Origin: Bilabrum cf. latius
Lineage: Eukaryota > Bigyra: Bicosoecida > Bigyra > Bicosoecida
DNA length: 64,000 nt
Assembly: GCA_965178125.1 (NCBI GenBank)
Contig: OZ237735.1
Span: 1,860,001 to 1,924,000 of the forward strand
Direction: 5' to 3'
The notes below the pieces were generated by a model, which saw only the letters and a list, made by a program, of their open reading frames with translations, was not told where the DNA came from and searched no databases. Shown one piece after another: positions 10,981 to 22,700 of the stretch. A program made the position numbers and the translations under genes. Within the stretch, counting starts at the first letter, position 1. Each line of letters begins with the position of its first letter.

Positions 10981-13900
10981 TAGCAGCAGTAGCAGCAGCA
11001 GCAGCAACGGCCCACTACGGGCGCCACGGACACCCCCCCGACAGCAAGATTGACTGCCCTGGAGCAACCAGGACGGGGAATGGCCCCTCAGACACTTTTC
11101 GGACGAATCTCAAACGCATTTGGAGGAGACACCACGACGTAGCCTACAGAAGCTCTGTAGTAGACGGTGGCACCTCAACAACAGACGGCGGCGTTTCCAC
11201 CAGGAGCACCAGCAACGGCAGAAGGTAGTGGCCCAATTCGAGCATCACAGGTTGACCTCCACATCCTCTCGCCGAACAACATAGACAAGAGGGAAGGTGA
11301 TATAGAGGGCACTTGGGGAGTCGACAGTGCGAGGCTCCACCGATTCAAACTGGGGCAGCCCGTTGGAAGTGGAAACGTAGCCTCTGTTCGAATGACGCAG
11401 ATTTTGCAGAGCCCCAGGCAAGCTGATGGATACTGCCTGATAGATTCACTCAGAGCACTGGGGATCCACGTGGACTCAGAGTTCTTCAAAGCCATGGCAC
11501 GCATGCAAGGCCTGTATGCCCGCCTGTGTCTTCCACAGCAAATCACCAGGGACTCCTTCCAAGAGCATCCAATCAACAAGGAAATCCTCTCGCAAGCCAT
11601 CTGGATCATGGAAGACCACCTCATGTTCCCGGATACGGTGAATGAGTGGATGACCGCCCTGCTAAGAACTCGCATGCGCACAACTTCAACGGCGCAAACG
11701 GTGGCTGAGCGAGTACCGGCTGGAACTCGAATTTGGAGGCAGCCAGGTGAGACCGCAGAGACACACGGAAACAGACTACTACAGATGACCGGGGGCAATA
11801 AGCGAGCCCTTGTCAGGTTTTGTCTCGCCCTCCCTGTCGTTGCAGCCCTGTCGGTGTCGGTGTATGCGAGGCGGTCGAACATGAACACGAGCGGCTGTGA
11901 TGCAGGGGAGCAAGCAAGTGCAGAAGCAGCGGCTCTACGGACCGCAGCCTAGCGCCGCACTGATGACCATTTCAAGGTACAAGTAGCCTGGTATATTGAA
12001 GAGGCAGTAGAGACCTATGCAGCGACAGGAGTCACGGTGGGAGAGTACCCCAGCGCGCTCTCTGTCACGCTCGTAGCAGAGATCACAAGGGTGCCCATCA
12101 TGAGCATCGCAGTTGCAGGATAGAATTTCTCCCTCCAGCGCCACCTGCCGAGCTCGACTCAGACGATGGGACCGATAGGGGCATGCGGATGCGTCAGAAT
12201 GTCAGGAGGACATTATTCCGCGGTACGGCTAGCGGACCTGCCACTGAGTATGAGAAATGACACGGGGCTGCGCGGCCCCACATTCTCGTCAGGAAGCAAG
12301 TCCCTCCAGGAAACCCTTACATCGATCCCACACAGTGTTGCCGATTACCTTTGGGGTCCTAGTGGTGGTGGAACTGTGCTATTGACCTCCCCGTATGATG
12401 CACTTGAACCACTAGTAGTAGGAGTCAGCAGTCTCTTTGGACCTCCAGAGCGTGTATCCTGGTAGGGGTGCGCGTAGCTCCCTCTTGCGGTCCTGTCTGG
12501 CCTTGACCCAAGCTCCATCACCATGAACGATCTCCGCACTTTCTTTGGTGAGACAGGGGAAGGTATATAGGGCCTCAGCCTCCGAGGACTTACACTAGCG
12601 GTTATGGCCTTGGCACAGCGCCAGGGGGGCTCAGTGCGGTTATACCCAGCAGACAAGGAGGGGAACAGCCTTGCTAAGTGGTGCGAGCGTCTCAGCTCGG
12701 AGGCCACCGATGCTCAACCGATTCAGGGCTTGGTAAACATTGCCATCTCCCGCACCCACTGTGAGGTCTTTGTCCCTACTGGACTTAATCCACCGGGTGG
12801 GAACAGGGCCAGGGAGCATGCCTGCATGATGTTACGACCTGAGCAACGCGAGGAGGATGGAGATGCGGATGTCAGAATTGTTCGCACACTGTCGACGAGA
12901 GGGGAGCTGAATATGGAACCGGCCATGGTCCTATCAGTCCGCCTTGGAGATCAGCGGAGAACACCAATGGCTGGGGCGGCACTACTCGGAGACCTCCGAG
13001 CTATGCTCACGGATGAGCAAAGAAACGACAGGTCCTGGGTCCCGGAGTGTTTTCCTATCATCAGCACCAACTCTGCAATGTTGGCAGAGAGAGAATCTGT
13101 GTGGTTGGTCCCCCCAGGGACAAGCACGGCCCATCAGCCACGGGGCAAACAGGACGAAACAGGAGGCTGGGGCCTGCACAGGATTAGGGACACGAGTCTT
13201 ACCTCCAAGCAGGTCCGGATTGCAACCAAGAACCTGGGGCGTAAAGGGAACCTGGAGGCGATTGAGGTTGCCCTCACGGAGACCTAGATGCCCGACGTGT
13301 TCATTGGCACGGAGATTCAGGACGCGAGAGGACGCTACGTCACCGATGTCACAGACCTGTACGCGATGGAGACCAGAGCAGGAGACGGGGCCCCGCACGG
13401 GGTATGTATCGCCGTTAAACGCGACTCAGGTCTTATATTGAGACGGTGGGCAGACATGGAAGACGAAGACCTGGACGCGCCGGACTGCCTTGTATGCGAT
13501 GTCCTGCACCATGGTCGATGCATGCTGACTGTGATAGCCTGCTACAACCCACCACAAGGAGCTGCCCTTGGAGCAGAAACGAGAGGCTCAGTATTGGGCA
13601 AGGCTTTCGTGGTCGACTCACATCTGACCCTAGGGCAACGACGGAGCCAAGGACCGGCAGGTAACTTTACCAGGGACCGACTCGTGATTGCCGGCGACTT
13701 CAACCCGACACAGGAGCGGGACCAATAGGGAGCTGGCCACATGGACTGGTACCTGGAGAATGACATGGGAATGATCGACATGTACCGCGCACCCGCAGGA
13801 GACGGGCCCACGCATAGAAGAGGCAACACATTAGATGCCATCTGCATCTCCACATCAGCGCAGCTGCAGCTAGTTTCCAGTGAAGTGGCCCAGGAGCCAG

Positions 13901-16900
13901 GCACCTACTCAGACCACACGGGAGTAATTACAGACTTGCTGGTCGCTATCCCTGAAGCGGAGGAGGAACAGGCAATCCGGCGAGTAGACGAGGCCCCAAT
14001 CGCAATGGAGCAAGATAATGACGCCTCCTTCAGGGCAGCGTACTCACGGATGTTTGGCATGCAACTGCAGCAGCAACGCCTGGTCTGGGACCACTACGTC
14101 AAGGAATTTGAGTTCGTCACAAGCACAGCCCGTGACATTACGTGCCGCGTGCTCGACGCAATCCGCGACTTCAAAAGAACGATGGGTACTCCGGCTGACC
14201 GAGAGGCTGCAGGGCAAGCGGTGACGCAGGCTGTGTCCTCCGTCAAGCTGCTTCTGCAAGGATGCTTCACTGCAGCAGTCGATACGGTGGCAGGCCGACA
14301 GACGACGAGGACTGCACAGGAGGGGCACGCGGAGGTGTCACGAAAGCGCCACCATAGGATCTGGGCGGCACGGACAAGATGGGCTGAGACCTGGGGAGAA
14401 GCCCAAGCTAGCCTGAAGGCCCTCATAGCGGGACCCGCTACTGAGCAAGCACTCTCAGAGGCCAGAGCACGCCTAGCAGCGCATCGCCGAGCCAGCCTAC
14501 GCCTCCAAGAGCGACAGAGGGGGCTCGATGGACGGATGCAGGCAACATTCTGGGGTAGCACGGAGGTGAACCAGCAGGCACAGGAGGGGTAGGAGTACTG
14601 GAAGATGCTCCTCTCCAACCTGGACCACGACCGACGAGCTGTCTTCGAGACCACAGAGAGAGGAGCTCGCAGGACGGGCCAAGCATTACGGAACATGCTG
14701 GGAACAGCCAGCCCGAGGGAAGCCCACCGACGGATTACCGATGCGATCTCTCGGAGGCAACGGTCTGTACCAGGACTGGAGCCGATCACCAACCCAGAAG
14801 GAGAGGTACTCATGGATATCGAGGACGTCCTGGAGGCACACGCACAGCAGCTCTCTCATGCAGGAGGAGATGGAAGTGCGGATGTGGACGGATTCATGAC
14901 CAGGGTTGCGCCACACATGCCCAGGGCAGCGGCACCACTCAACCTGTACTGCAGGTCGAATGCAGAGGTGGACCAAGCACTGGACAGGATCAAGCACAAC
15001 AAAGCTGTGGGACCGGACGGGATCAGGGCTGAACTGCTGATCAAATGCAAGCCCAGCTCCGAGGAGGACGGGCACATGCGGCGAAGCGATGCGCTGCTAT
15101 TCCTACTCAGAGCCATCTATAATCTCACCCTCTTCTCGGGAATACAGCCCGAGGCCTTCCAAGAGGGGTTCATGAGGCCGGTCTCCAAGCGCAAGCAAGG
15201 CACAGGAGTCCCAGGAGTCGACGAATTCAGGCCAATATGCTGGACATCGGCGCTTTCGAAAGTGGTGAGTACTATCGCAAACCAGAAGGTCATGTGGTAC
15301 TGCGAAAAGCACGGACTCTTTGGACAGGACCAGGCTGGTTTTCGCATTGGAAAAAACTGTCAGCAGGCCTACTCAGCGGTGATGGAATGGATCACTCAAC
15401 GAGGAGGGGCTGGAGGTTTCCTGGTGTTCTTTGATATCAAGGGAGCCTTCGACACCTGCAAGTGGAACGTCATCGAGGCCATCATGACGGAACAAGGATG
15501 GGGACGCCAGACGATACGCTTCCTGATGGCCCGCATGCAGGTGGCCATCCGCGTCCGAGACCCACACACCAGAAAGGTCTCTACCAGAGTGCAGAAGACG
15601 GCGGGCACCCCACAAGGGGAGATCCTGTCCCCCACTATCTTCCTGGTACTGATGGGAGTCCTATTGGGGACGCTACGGAAAGAGAGGCTCCAACACGGAC
15701 ACCAACAAAGGATCATTACCGCCACTGGACGATATGTGGAATGCGGACAAGTCGGGTATGCGGACGACTACGTGGCAGTGACATCGCAATGGAACGAGGC
15801 AGTGATGGTCATGAAGCTAGTCAAGAGCCTGTTCGCACTCGCCGGCATGCAGCTGGGAATCAAACCCCTGACCGCACAGGGCCAGGGGACCAAGACAGCG
15901 ATGATGGCCTTTGGCTACGCCCGAGACTCAATTCCTGGGGACATGCCAGACGGCGTCGCATGCAGAGCAGCGGATGCGGGAGATGCTGAAGAGTGGACCA
16001 TCCCACTTGCCTCATCTTACCTCTACCTCGGGCTACTCATCTCAACTCAATCGGTGCGAATCAGCCCAGATGAGACAGTCGGGCTCCCGCAGGCTAGAGA
16101 CATCTGGGTGATCGACATGGTACCACACGTGCGCAGGCGGCTTGCTATGGCGTACCGGGCGGCTAGAGACATCACACGAGCGGCGGTTAACGGAAACTGG
16201 GCAGTCTCTCTGCACGCTCAGCTGCTGCACGCAGGAGCGATCACGAGTGCATTCTACGGAGCAGAGGCAGCGGCATGCGCAACAGGATGGGACTGCCTGT
16301 CAGGAGTGGGACAAGGTACTGGCATCTTCTACGGGATGAAGCTAAACCTAGAAGTCCTCAGGATGCTGGACAAATTCCTGCTGGACATGCGCTGGATGAT
16401 TGCCAGCGGATCGACGCAGGTAAGGCCATTCTCCATGGAAGGCCGATATGTGCCAAGCCTTGCGATGAACACCGAGCTGCTCACTGCATCAGCAGCGGGA
16501 CGAGTTGCAGTGAGCCTGCTAGATCTGATCGAGTGCCCCCTGAAAAAGGGCCTTGACGTAGCAGCCAGGTACATGTACCAGGGCCGACACCTGCAGGGAC
16601 CACCGCTACAGACGGGCCCCCTCGGGGCCGCCCTGGCACTGGGATACAGAATCAAGATGCCTGGGCGGATTCTACATTCTGACGACGCGAAGGACTGGCT
16701 GGGATATCAAGAGACTGCGAAAAGAGTCACGAAATGGAGGCGATCCACGTCCGGAGCTGCGGAACGGGCATTTACAAGCCTTAGCCTGGGATGCTCGCAC
16801 GATCCAGCACTGTCAGACCAAGACCGGGAGCGCGCCGCGTGCGGAGTGGTGATGTTTAACCGATTTGCAACGAAAGGACGGAATGCTTTCGGACCAGGAG

Positions 16901-17780
16901 CCATGGTGACTACAGCGGCAATGCAGGAGTACGGTCATCAAGGAAGACGAATCCTGCGCATCCGAGCCGGACAATACCCACAACAGGGAACGCCCAACCT
17001 CCAGGTATCGGGCACCGCGGTAGAGCAGATGGAGCGGGCTGAGCATGAGCGTCACGCCGAAACGAAGCCGTGGCAACCTGATGCCGGGGATCAGAATAGA
17101 GGGAGGTCGCCCGCCTCTCTTCGGAAGGCATGGGCGAAGACAGCTCTCGCCCTGGATCCCTGGGACGAGAAGCTGGAGCACACCAACAGGGCCAAGCCAA
17201 TCGTCGAAGACGCGCTCATTCGGATAGAGCGCACGATTGCACGGTCCTCGGAACGTACAGCTGTCAAGGTGCTGGCCAACCAAGTGGTGCAGGTGCTCAG
17301 AAACCAGCTGCGCCAGCAGGAGCAACTGACATGCAGGCAGTGGATGCGTGGTGATGCGGCGGCTGCCTTAGCCGCCACGGCCACGCAGGAGCTGATAGCG
17401 GCAACCAATGCGAACGCCCGACTACAGCGACGGATTTTCAAGCCCCACGGCTTGCTAAAGGATATAGAGAGGCAATGGGCCAAAGGCATGAGCGCGTGCA
17501 TGCTCGCCTCTCTGAAGGATCGTGAGACGCAGAGACGGTCATGGAGGAGGAAATGGTGGGTCTCGACCGGGGACCCCGATGTGGGACTGGACCGCGCCTT
17601 GTGCCGGGCACACGCTCCGCACCTGTATGCTTTCTCCTTGTGAGGCAACAGGCTGGGGGCCTGTGGGGGACCACACTGATGGCGAAGAATGGCAACTCGG
17701 CGGCATAGGCTGAGAACGGGGGGCCTTTGGCCTGAAAGGGTCGGGGGTCTTGTAGTCCTTTGTTTTTAGGGCTCCTCTGG
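9974..17780 (+). mobile_element. Full-length APE-type LINE retrotransposon
   Basis: This GC-rich unit contains one continuous 2,539-codon reading frame with an APE-type endonuclease followed by a reverse transcriptase, the order typical of APE-clade non-LTR elements. The left end abuts a family-A tail at 9973. The right end lies about 140 bp after the TGA, where the sequence passes into a minus-oriented family-A fragment. I could not see a clear target-site duplication or poly(A) tail, so both ends are approximate. Confidence 0.7.
10024..17643 (+). CDS. LINE polyprotein: membrane/RG/polyQ/OTU-like/APE/RT
   Basis: A single ORF of 2,539 codons with many TAGs ends at TGA 17641-17643. The start is the first in-frame ATG in the element. 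N-terminal residues are Arg-rich (about 1-75), followed by three or four hydrophobic membrane-like segments (about 80-210), an RG-rich stretch (about 260-290) and a glutamine run at 10951-11007 encoded by CAG, CAA and three TAGs. An OTU-like cysteine-protease region follows, with DGYC (Cys near residue 471) and GGHYSAV (His near 730). The spacing is long for OTU, so this part is tentative. The APE endonuclease shows GTEIQ (near 1096), GDFN (near 1224) and SDH (near 1296). The reverse transcriptase shows a GTPQG block and YADD (near 1912). The polyprotein would nick target DNA and reverse transcribe its RNA in the nucleus. The membrane segments are unusual. Confidence 0.8.
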
Positions 17781-17846
17781 ATCTAGGTGATCACCCAAAC
17801 CCCCTCGGGGGCGATGGTGCATCTGGGTGTTTATGGAATCTTTACC
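17644..17846 (+). other. LINE 3' UTR and junction
   Basis: A GC-rich non-coding stretch follows the LINE stop codon. From about 17780 it resembles, loosely, the family-A 3' UTR variant at 8640-8690 (shared GGTGATCACC and AACAATGTATTTCTG nearby). The exact junction is not visible. Confidence 0.4.
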
Positions 17847-17915
17847 CAACAATGTATTTCTGTATTTCCACCCCAAGAGGCAATCGCACTGGGCAGGTCG
17901 AACGGATCAGCAAGC

Positions 17916-18272
17916 TCACGCCATGGGCTCCGCAAGCTGGGCCGCTCCTCCGTGGGGGAGTTGCGCTGCTTGCGGTCCATCTGCGTTCGCGATGCCTTCG
18001 TGTTCGATTGCGTTCGGATCAGCCGCCTCGTCCGGTGCTGCACCCTCAGCTCCTACTGCAGCTGCAGCAGGTACTGCGGGCACAGCTGGCGCTCCAGCTG
18101 CATCCAAACCCTACGCACCACCAGCTCCACCAGCCTGCTGTAGTGCCACTCCTAGCTGCGCAACTCCCGCTGCCAGCTCTCCCACCTGACCACCAGCTCC
18201 TGCTGCGGCCGCTCCCTGTGCGCCGGTTGCCTCCCTCTGCTTCAGCAGCTCACAAGCGTTAAGGTTAAATTT
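17916..18272 (-). pseudogene. Retroelement family A C-terminal fragment, copy 1
   Basis: This minus-strand fragment of about 119 codons ends at TGA 17916-17918 and crosses one TAG. It is Ala/Gly-rich (GAGGQV, LQQAGGAGGA, ADPNAIEHEG) and clearly homologous to the end of the longer copy at 18565-20540. It is cut at its 5' side by the tail starting near 18278. It retains the uninterrupted sequence CTACTGCAGCTGCAGCAGG, near 18053, which is the empty-site version of the virus integration point. Function of the Ala-rich tail is unknown. Confidence 0.6.
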
Positions 18273-18277
18273 GCTCG

Positions 18278-18464
18278 GAGAGAGAATATAATATGTCTGA
18301 GTCAAAGCACACACTACCCAACTACAACGACCACCCCAAGAGGCAATCGCACTGGGCAGGTCGAACGGATCAGCAATCGGAGAGAGAATATAATATGTCT
18401 GAGTCAAAGCACACACTACCCAACTACAACGACCACCCCAAGAGGCAATCGCACTGGGCAATCG
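18278..18464 (-). repeat. Two short nested family-A tails
   Basis: Two consecutive 5'-truncated 3' ends (about 18278-18375 and 18376-18464) each begin on the + strand with GGAGAGAGAATATAATATG. They stop at different points in the same 3' UTR (after GATCAGCAA and after GCACTGGGCAA). Both face the minus strand. Confidence 0.65.
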
Positions 18465-20540
18465 GAGAGAGAATAGATATATCTGTATCAAAGCACACAC
18501 TACCCAACTGCAACGACCACCCCGTGGGGCAATCGCATCAGGTAGGTCGAACGGATCAGCAGGCTCACGCCGCAGGGTTCGCAAGCTGGGCTGCTCCTCC
18601 GTGGGGGTTCTGCGTTGCTTGCAATCCTTCGGCGTTCGCATTGCCTTCGTGTTCGATCGCGTCCGGATCAGCTGCCTGATCTGCTGCCTCACCATCAGCT
18701 CCTGCCGCAGGTGCGACGTTCACTGGTGGTATGACAGGCTCTTCAGCTGCCTCCAAACCCATGCCCAACGCACCGCCAGCCCCACCAGCCTGCTGCAGTG
18801 CCGCTCCGAGCTGCGCAGCCTCCGCTGCCACTTGCTCGTCCACTTGACCACCAGCTCCTGCTGCGGCCACTCCTTGTACACCAGTTGGTGCCATCTGCTT
18901 CAGCTGCTCACAAACGTTAAGGTTGAATTTGTTCGTGAAAGCGGCGTTCCGCATGGCCACCAGTCTGGCAATATCCCGGGCCCAGAACCTGACCTGGGCA
19001 TCCACTGACTTGCTCCCGTTCTTCCCCAGTCGCTTTCGCCTGATGCGTGCAAGCAGCTAGAGCACTCCTCTTGCTCCATCCCCGATTCGGCCCGAGGGCT
19101 GAACCACGAAATCTCGAAAGATCACCGTGTTCGGGTTCTTCAACGTCTTCACCGGGTTCCCCGTGGCTCCGCTTGGGATGCGACCGGCCAGCCTCCGGTG
19201 TGCGGGCATCTCCTGGTGGATCTCCTTGTGTTTCCTGAATGCTCCCCTGATCCCAGCGACTTCGTCCTGGTAGTCGGTGCCAACCGGTTTTCCTGGACCT
19301 GTGCGTTCCCCGATGTGATCTCCCGTCTTTTTCCTCCGGTTGATCGATGAGAGTGCCGCCTGCGCGAGTGGATCCACGCTGGTCACATCGATCAGGATGT
19401 CTTTCTCCCCTTCCGCCCGGGGGATCACCACATCCATCCTGTACGTGCCGCCCTCCACGTACTGCTCCGTATCCTCTGAGAGTGCTTCATACCCCGTAGC
19501 ACTCTGGCCAATCCTGCACAACTCCCTCTTGACGACCTCATGAATGCTCGTGAGTCGCTTCTTGTCCATCGGCCGCTTCTTCCGATTTCCACAGCAGCTC
19601 ATGTGTCCCACCTGGTGAATATATCCGATTCCGTGTTGACACTCGGAGTCGGGGCACACCAGGTTCATCTCTGCCTGCAGGTTGTGCATCCCATCTTGGT
19701 GCTGCAGCCTCCTAAGCACCTCCTGTGCTTGCCTTGCTGATGGTGACGGTGCCATCAGGCGTTTGCAAAACTCTTCCTGGTACCCTCTATTGGCTGGAAT
19801 GGAGACCCCTTCGCCAAACTTGTCCTTCACGTATCGAGCGCGCAGTAGCGCTCCGGCGTCGGCTGATCTACGGCTCCTGATCAGCGCTCGTGCTTTCTGC
19901 ATCTCTACTCGGGCCCTGTCTGCCCATTGTTGGTCTTCTCCTAAGAGGCGCTGTTGGAATCCTGGAATGTTCTGGAAGGGCTTCACGAGGAAGACCTCCG
20001 TACAGGCGCGGTCTGCTGCCTGTCTCATCAAGCTCTCGTGGTGGCCTCCAAAACTCATCGGCTTGTCCCCTGCAAGTCGCTGCTGCTCCCGAAGGTAGCT
20101 CTTCAACCCTTTCGCTTCCAACATGAAGCGTTCTGGGTTTGTGGCGTTCCGTTTCGCCTTGGCCACATTGTCCATCGGGTCTACGTCGATGAACACACCC
20201 TGCTGGGTCTTCACTCGGACTTTCTCAATCTTGTCCGGAGTGATGAGCTCGTGCTCTGCACACTTCACCGCCTTCTCGAGTGCTGTCCTCATCTCTGGGT
20301 CGGTGAGCATCGCTTGGGTTCTAATTGGGTCCCACACTGAACGCGTGAAACCCGGCATGTCCCCGTGGGGCACCGGTTGGTACTACAACTGGTACTTGAG
20401 GCGTTGTTTGGGGTCCTCCTTGGCCGATCGAACCAGCTCCTTCATCTTGTACAAAACCCAACGCACAGCCCAGTCCGCAACCTGGAGCACGGGCGCACTG
20501 TGAAGTCCGAACGTGTCGTGTTGGTTGTTGACTGGACCCG
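18465..20540 (-). mobile_element. 5'-truncated retroelement, family A (longest copy)
   Basis: This subfamily has a variant tail (GAGAGAGAATAGATATATC) and variant 3' UTR (CCCGTGGGGCAATCGCATCAGG). Its coding part runs to the next tail at 20541, where it is cut, so only the C-terminal ~660 residues remain. Confidence 0.65.
18565..20540 (-). pseudogene. Retroelement C-terminal zinc-finger/PD-(D/E)XK-like protein fragment
   Basis: The minus frame runs from the truncation at 20540 to a TGA at 18565-18567 through at least two TAGs (about 19057 and 20390). It shows a Cys/His cluster (CPDSECQHG with HMSCCG, near 19650-19590). About 90 residues later comes a restriction-like endonuclease signature, RMDVVIPRAEGEKDILID followed by VTS, spacing and residues resembling the R-D...D-V-T core of RLE-type endonucleases at the C-terminus of non-LTR retroelements. 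The end is the Ala-rich tail shared with 17916-18272. It would nick target DNA if complete, but no reverse transcriptase core is retained. The family assignment is inference from motifs. Confidence 0.55.
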
Positions 20541-20849
20541 GAGAGAGAGAATAGATATATCTGTATCAAAGCACACACTACCCAACTGCAACGACCACCC
20601 CGTGGGGCAATCGCATCAGGAGAGAGAATAGATATATCTGTATCAAAGCACACACTACCCAACTGCAACGACCACCCCGTGGGGCAATCGCATCAGGTAG
20701 GTCGAACGGATCAGCAGGCTCACGCCGCAGGGTTCGCAAGCTGGGCTGCTCCTCCGTGGGGGTTCTGCAGGAGAGAGAATATAATATGTCTGAGTCAAAG
20801 CACACACTACCCAACTACAACGACCACCCCAAGAGGCAATCGCACTGCA
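20541..20849 (-). repeat. Three nested family-A tails
   Basis: Successive minus-oriented 3' ends start at about 20541, 20620 and 20770. The first two are of the ATAGATATATC subfamily, the third of the ATATAATATG subfamily. Truncation points differ (CATCAG, GGTTCTGCA and GCACTGCA). The head-to-tail arrangement suggests repeated insertion into the GAGAGA tail of a resident copy. Confidence 0.65.
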
Positions 20850-21107
20850 GGAGAGAGAGAGAGAATATAATATGTCTGAGTCAAAGCACACACTACCCAA
20901 CTACAACGACCACCCCAAGAGGCAATCGCACTGGGCAGGTCGAACGGATCAGCAAGCTCACGCCATGGGCTCCGCAAGCTGGGCCGCTCCTCCGTGGGGG
21001 AGTTGCGCTGCTTGCGGTCCATCTGCGTTCGCGATGCCTTCGTGTTCGATTGCGTTCGGATCAGCCGCCTCGTCCGGTGCTGCACCCTCAGCTCCTACTG
21101 CAGCTGC
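20850..21107 (-). pseudogene. Family-A fragment split by the virus (3' part)
   Basis: A tail begins at 20850. The Ala-rich coding end (stop at 20958-20960) runs to 21107, where the virus starts. The coding sequence resumes at 46878 on the far side of the virus. It closely matches the uninterrupted copy at 17852-18120, which allows the integration site to be read at base resolution. Confidence 0.75.
21103..21107. repeat. Target-site duplication, left
   Basis: GCTGC directly precedes the viral terminus TGTTATCCGCC and is repeated at 46878-46882. The empty-site paralogue near 18053 has this pentamer once, in CTGCAGCTGCAGCAGG. Confidence 0.8.
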
Positions 21108-22640
21108 TGTTATCCGCCAAAATGTGGAGTTATGATAACTCTATTTCTACTATATAGTAGAAATAGAGTTTACTTATATAAAAACTACACACATTTTGGC
21201 GGATAACATAAGAGGTCAATATTAACCACTTCACAACATCTTAAGCCGTAGTCCTTCATAATGTCCTTCACTTGAACATAATAATTTAATAGCTATTTAT
21301 TCATATATCTACCTAATTTAATACCTTCGCGCCGTTAATGTCTATCTGTTAGACCTTTACTTTACTTAATCTGTTGAGTGAATCCCTAGCCTAAGTCTTA
21401 GGATATGCCCGCCCGAAATTGCGGAAATATATAGTCATTTAAGAAAATATGTTCGCAATTCTGGGCGCGTAGGTGTATTGAGTTTTATATTATGATTTGG
21501 TTTTAAGTATCAATTGACATTTACCACTTTAGAAAATAACTAAATAAATACTTAAAGAGATTGACAGAAGTATTAAAGTCTTTTTAATACTTCCAATGAA
21601 AAATTTAAATTAATAAATAAAACTAAACTAATATATCAACTTAATTTATCTCTTTTTTTATTACTTGTCAATCTATACTTAAATAATTGAATATTTAAAT
21701 ATAACTAGAAGGAGATATTAATCACTTTATAAAGTCTTTTATATGTCATCTCTTCAAAACTTCAAATATAAGGGTATCCCCTTAAAAATACATTCTTTTA
21801 TCTATCGCCCGAAATTGCGGTAATATTATAGCTATTCAAGATATATTTCTGCAATTCTGGGCGCGTAGGTGTATTGATTTTTATTTTTCATAATTCTTTA
21901 AATATGTTAAAGTCCTTTGTTTGAGTATATGATATAAAGGAATACAAAGCGGGATAACTTAAAAATGATAAATGTTTTGACGATGACTTTAAAATGACTC
22001 AATGAACTGGTTTATGTCAAGTGTATTACTTTGAAATGATTAATCACTAGATTAAATGGAAAATATAGGATAATAAAATATGGTATAGTATAATACTAGC
22101 GCCCGAAATTGCGGTAATATATTAGGATATTAAGATATATTGTCGCAATTCTGGGCGCGTAGGTGTATTGAGTTTTATATTTTGTTAATTTTGACATAGT
22201 TATCTTATAGAGGTGTAATTTTGTAATAAAGATATTTCTAGTATGTGCTATATTAAATGTCCAGAAATGACGGCCCGAAATTGCGGAAATATATTAGGAT
22301 ATTAAGAGATATTGTCGCAATTCTGGGCGCGTAGGTGTCTTCAATAATTAATAATCAACTACTTCTTTATTTTGATTAATTTTTTTGACTTACCGTTCAT
22401 TTTATTGACCACTTAACGGGATATCACAAAAAGACTTAACCACTTGACGAGATATTTTAAAATAACTAATAATAAATATGACCGCCCCAAATTGTATCTC
22501 CAGATATGACCGCCCCAAATTGTATCTCCAGATATGACCGCCCCAAATTGCGGAAATATATAAGTATCAAGAAAATTATGTTTGCAATTCTGGGCGCTCA
22601 CCCGTATTCAATTTTACATATTCACTAACTCATACCACTT
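21108..22640. repeat. Left terminal inverted repeat (1,533 bp)
   Basis: It pairs with 45345-46877 without indels (paired coordinates sum to 67985). It contains no gene I can support. It holds five copies of the ~70-bp viral palindrome (about 21411-21480, 21806-21876, 22100-22170, 22272-22341, 22532-22614) and two 28-bp tandem partial copies at 22476-22531. The outermost ~100 bp can fold on itself. Confidence 0.9.
21109..21209. repeat. Terminal T-shaped palindrome, left
   Basis: GTTATCCGCCAAAATGTG at the tip is repeated inverted near 21190-21209, and between them sits a second perfect palindrome, ACTCTATTTCTACTAT and its complement (about 21139-21170). Together they could form a cruciform or hairpin end resembling a parvovirus-type terminal fold. 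The mirror copy is at 46776-46876. A role in terminal replication or recombination is inference. Confidence 0.7.
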
Positions 22641-22700
22641 ATTTTAAGTCATTTTCTAGTTTAAAAAACTTAAAGATTTATCTAGTATATTACTATAGTA

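Noticed and set aside
22413-22601. 62-codon ORF present in both inverted repeats
   Set aside because: Made of palindrome sequence and its partial repeats; no conserved protein character.
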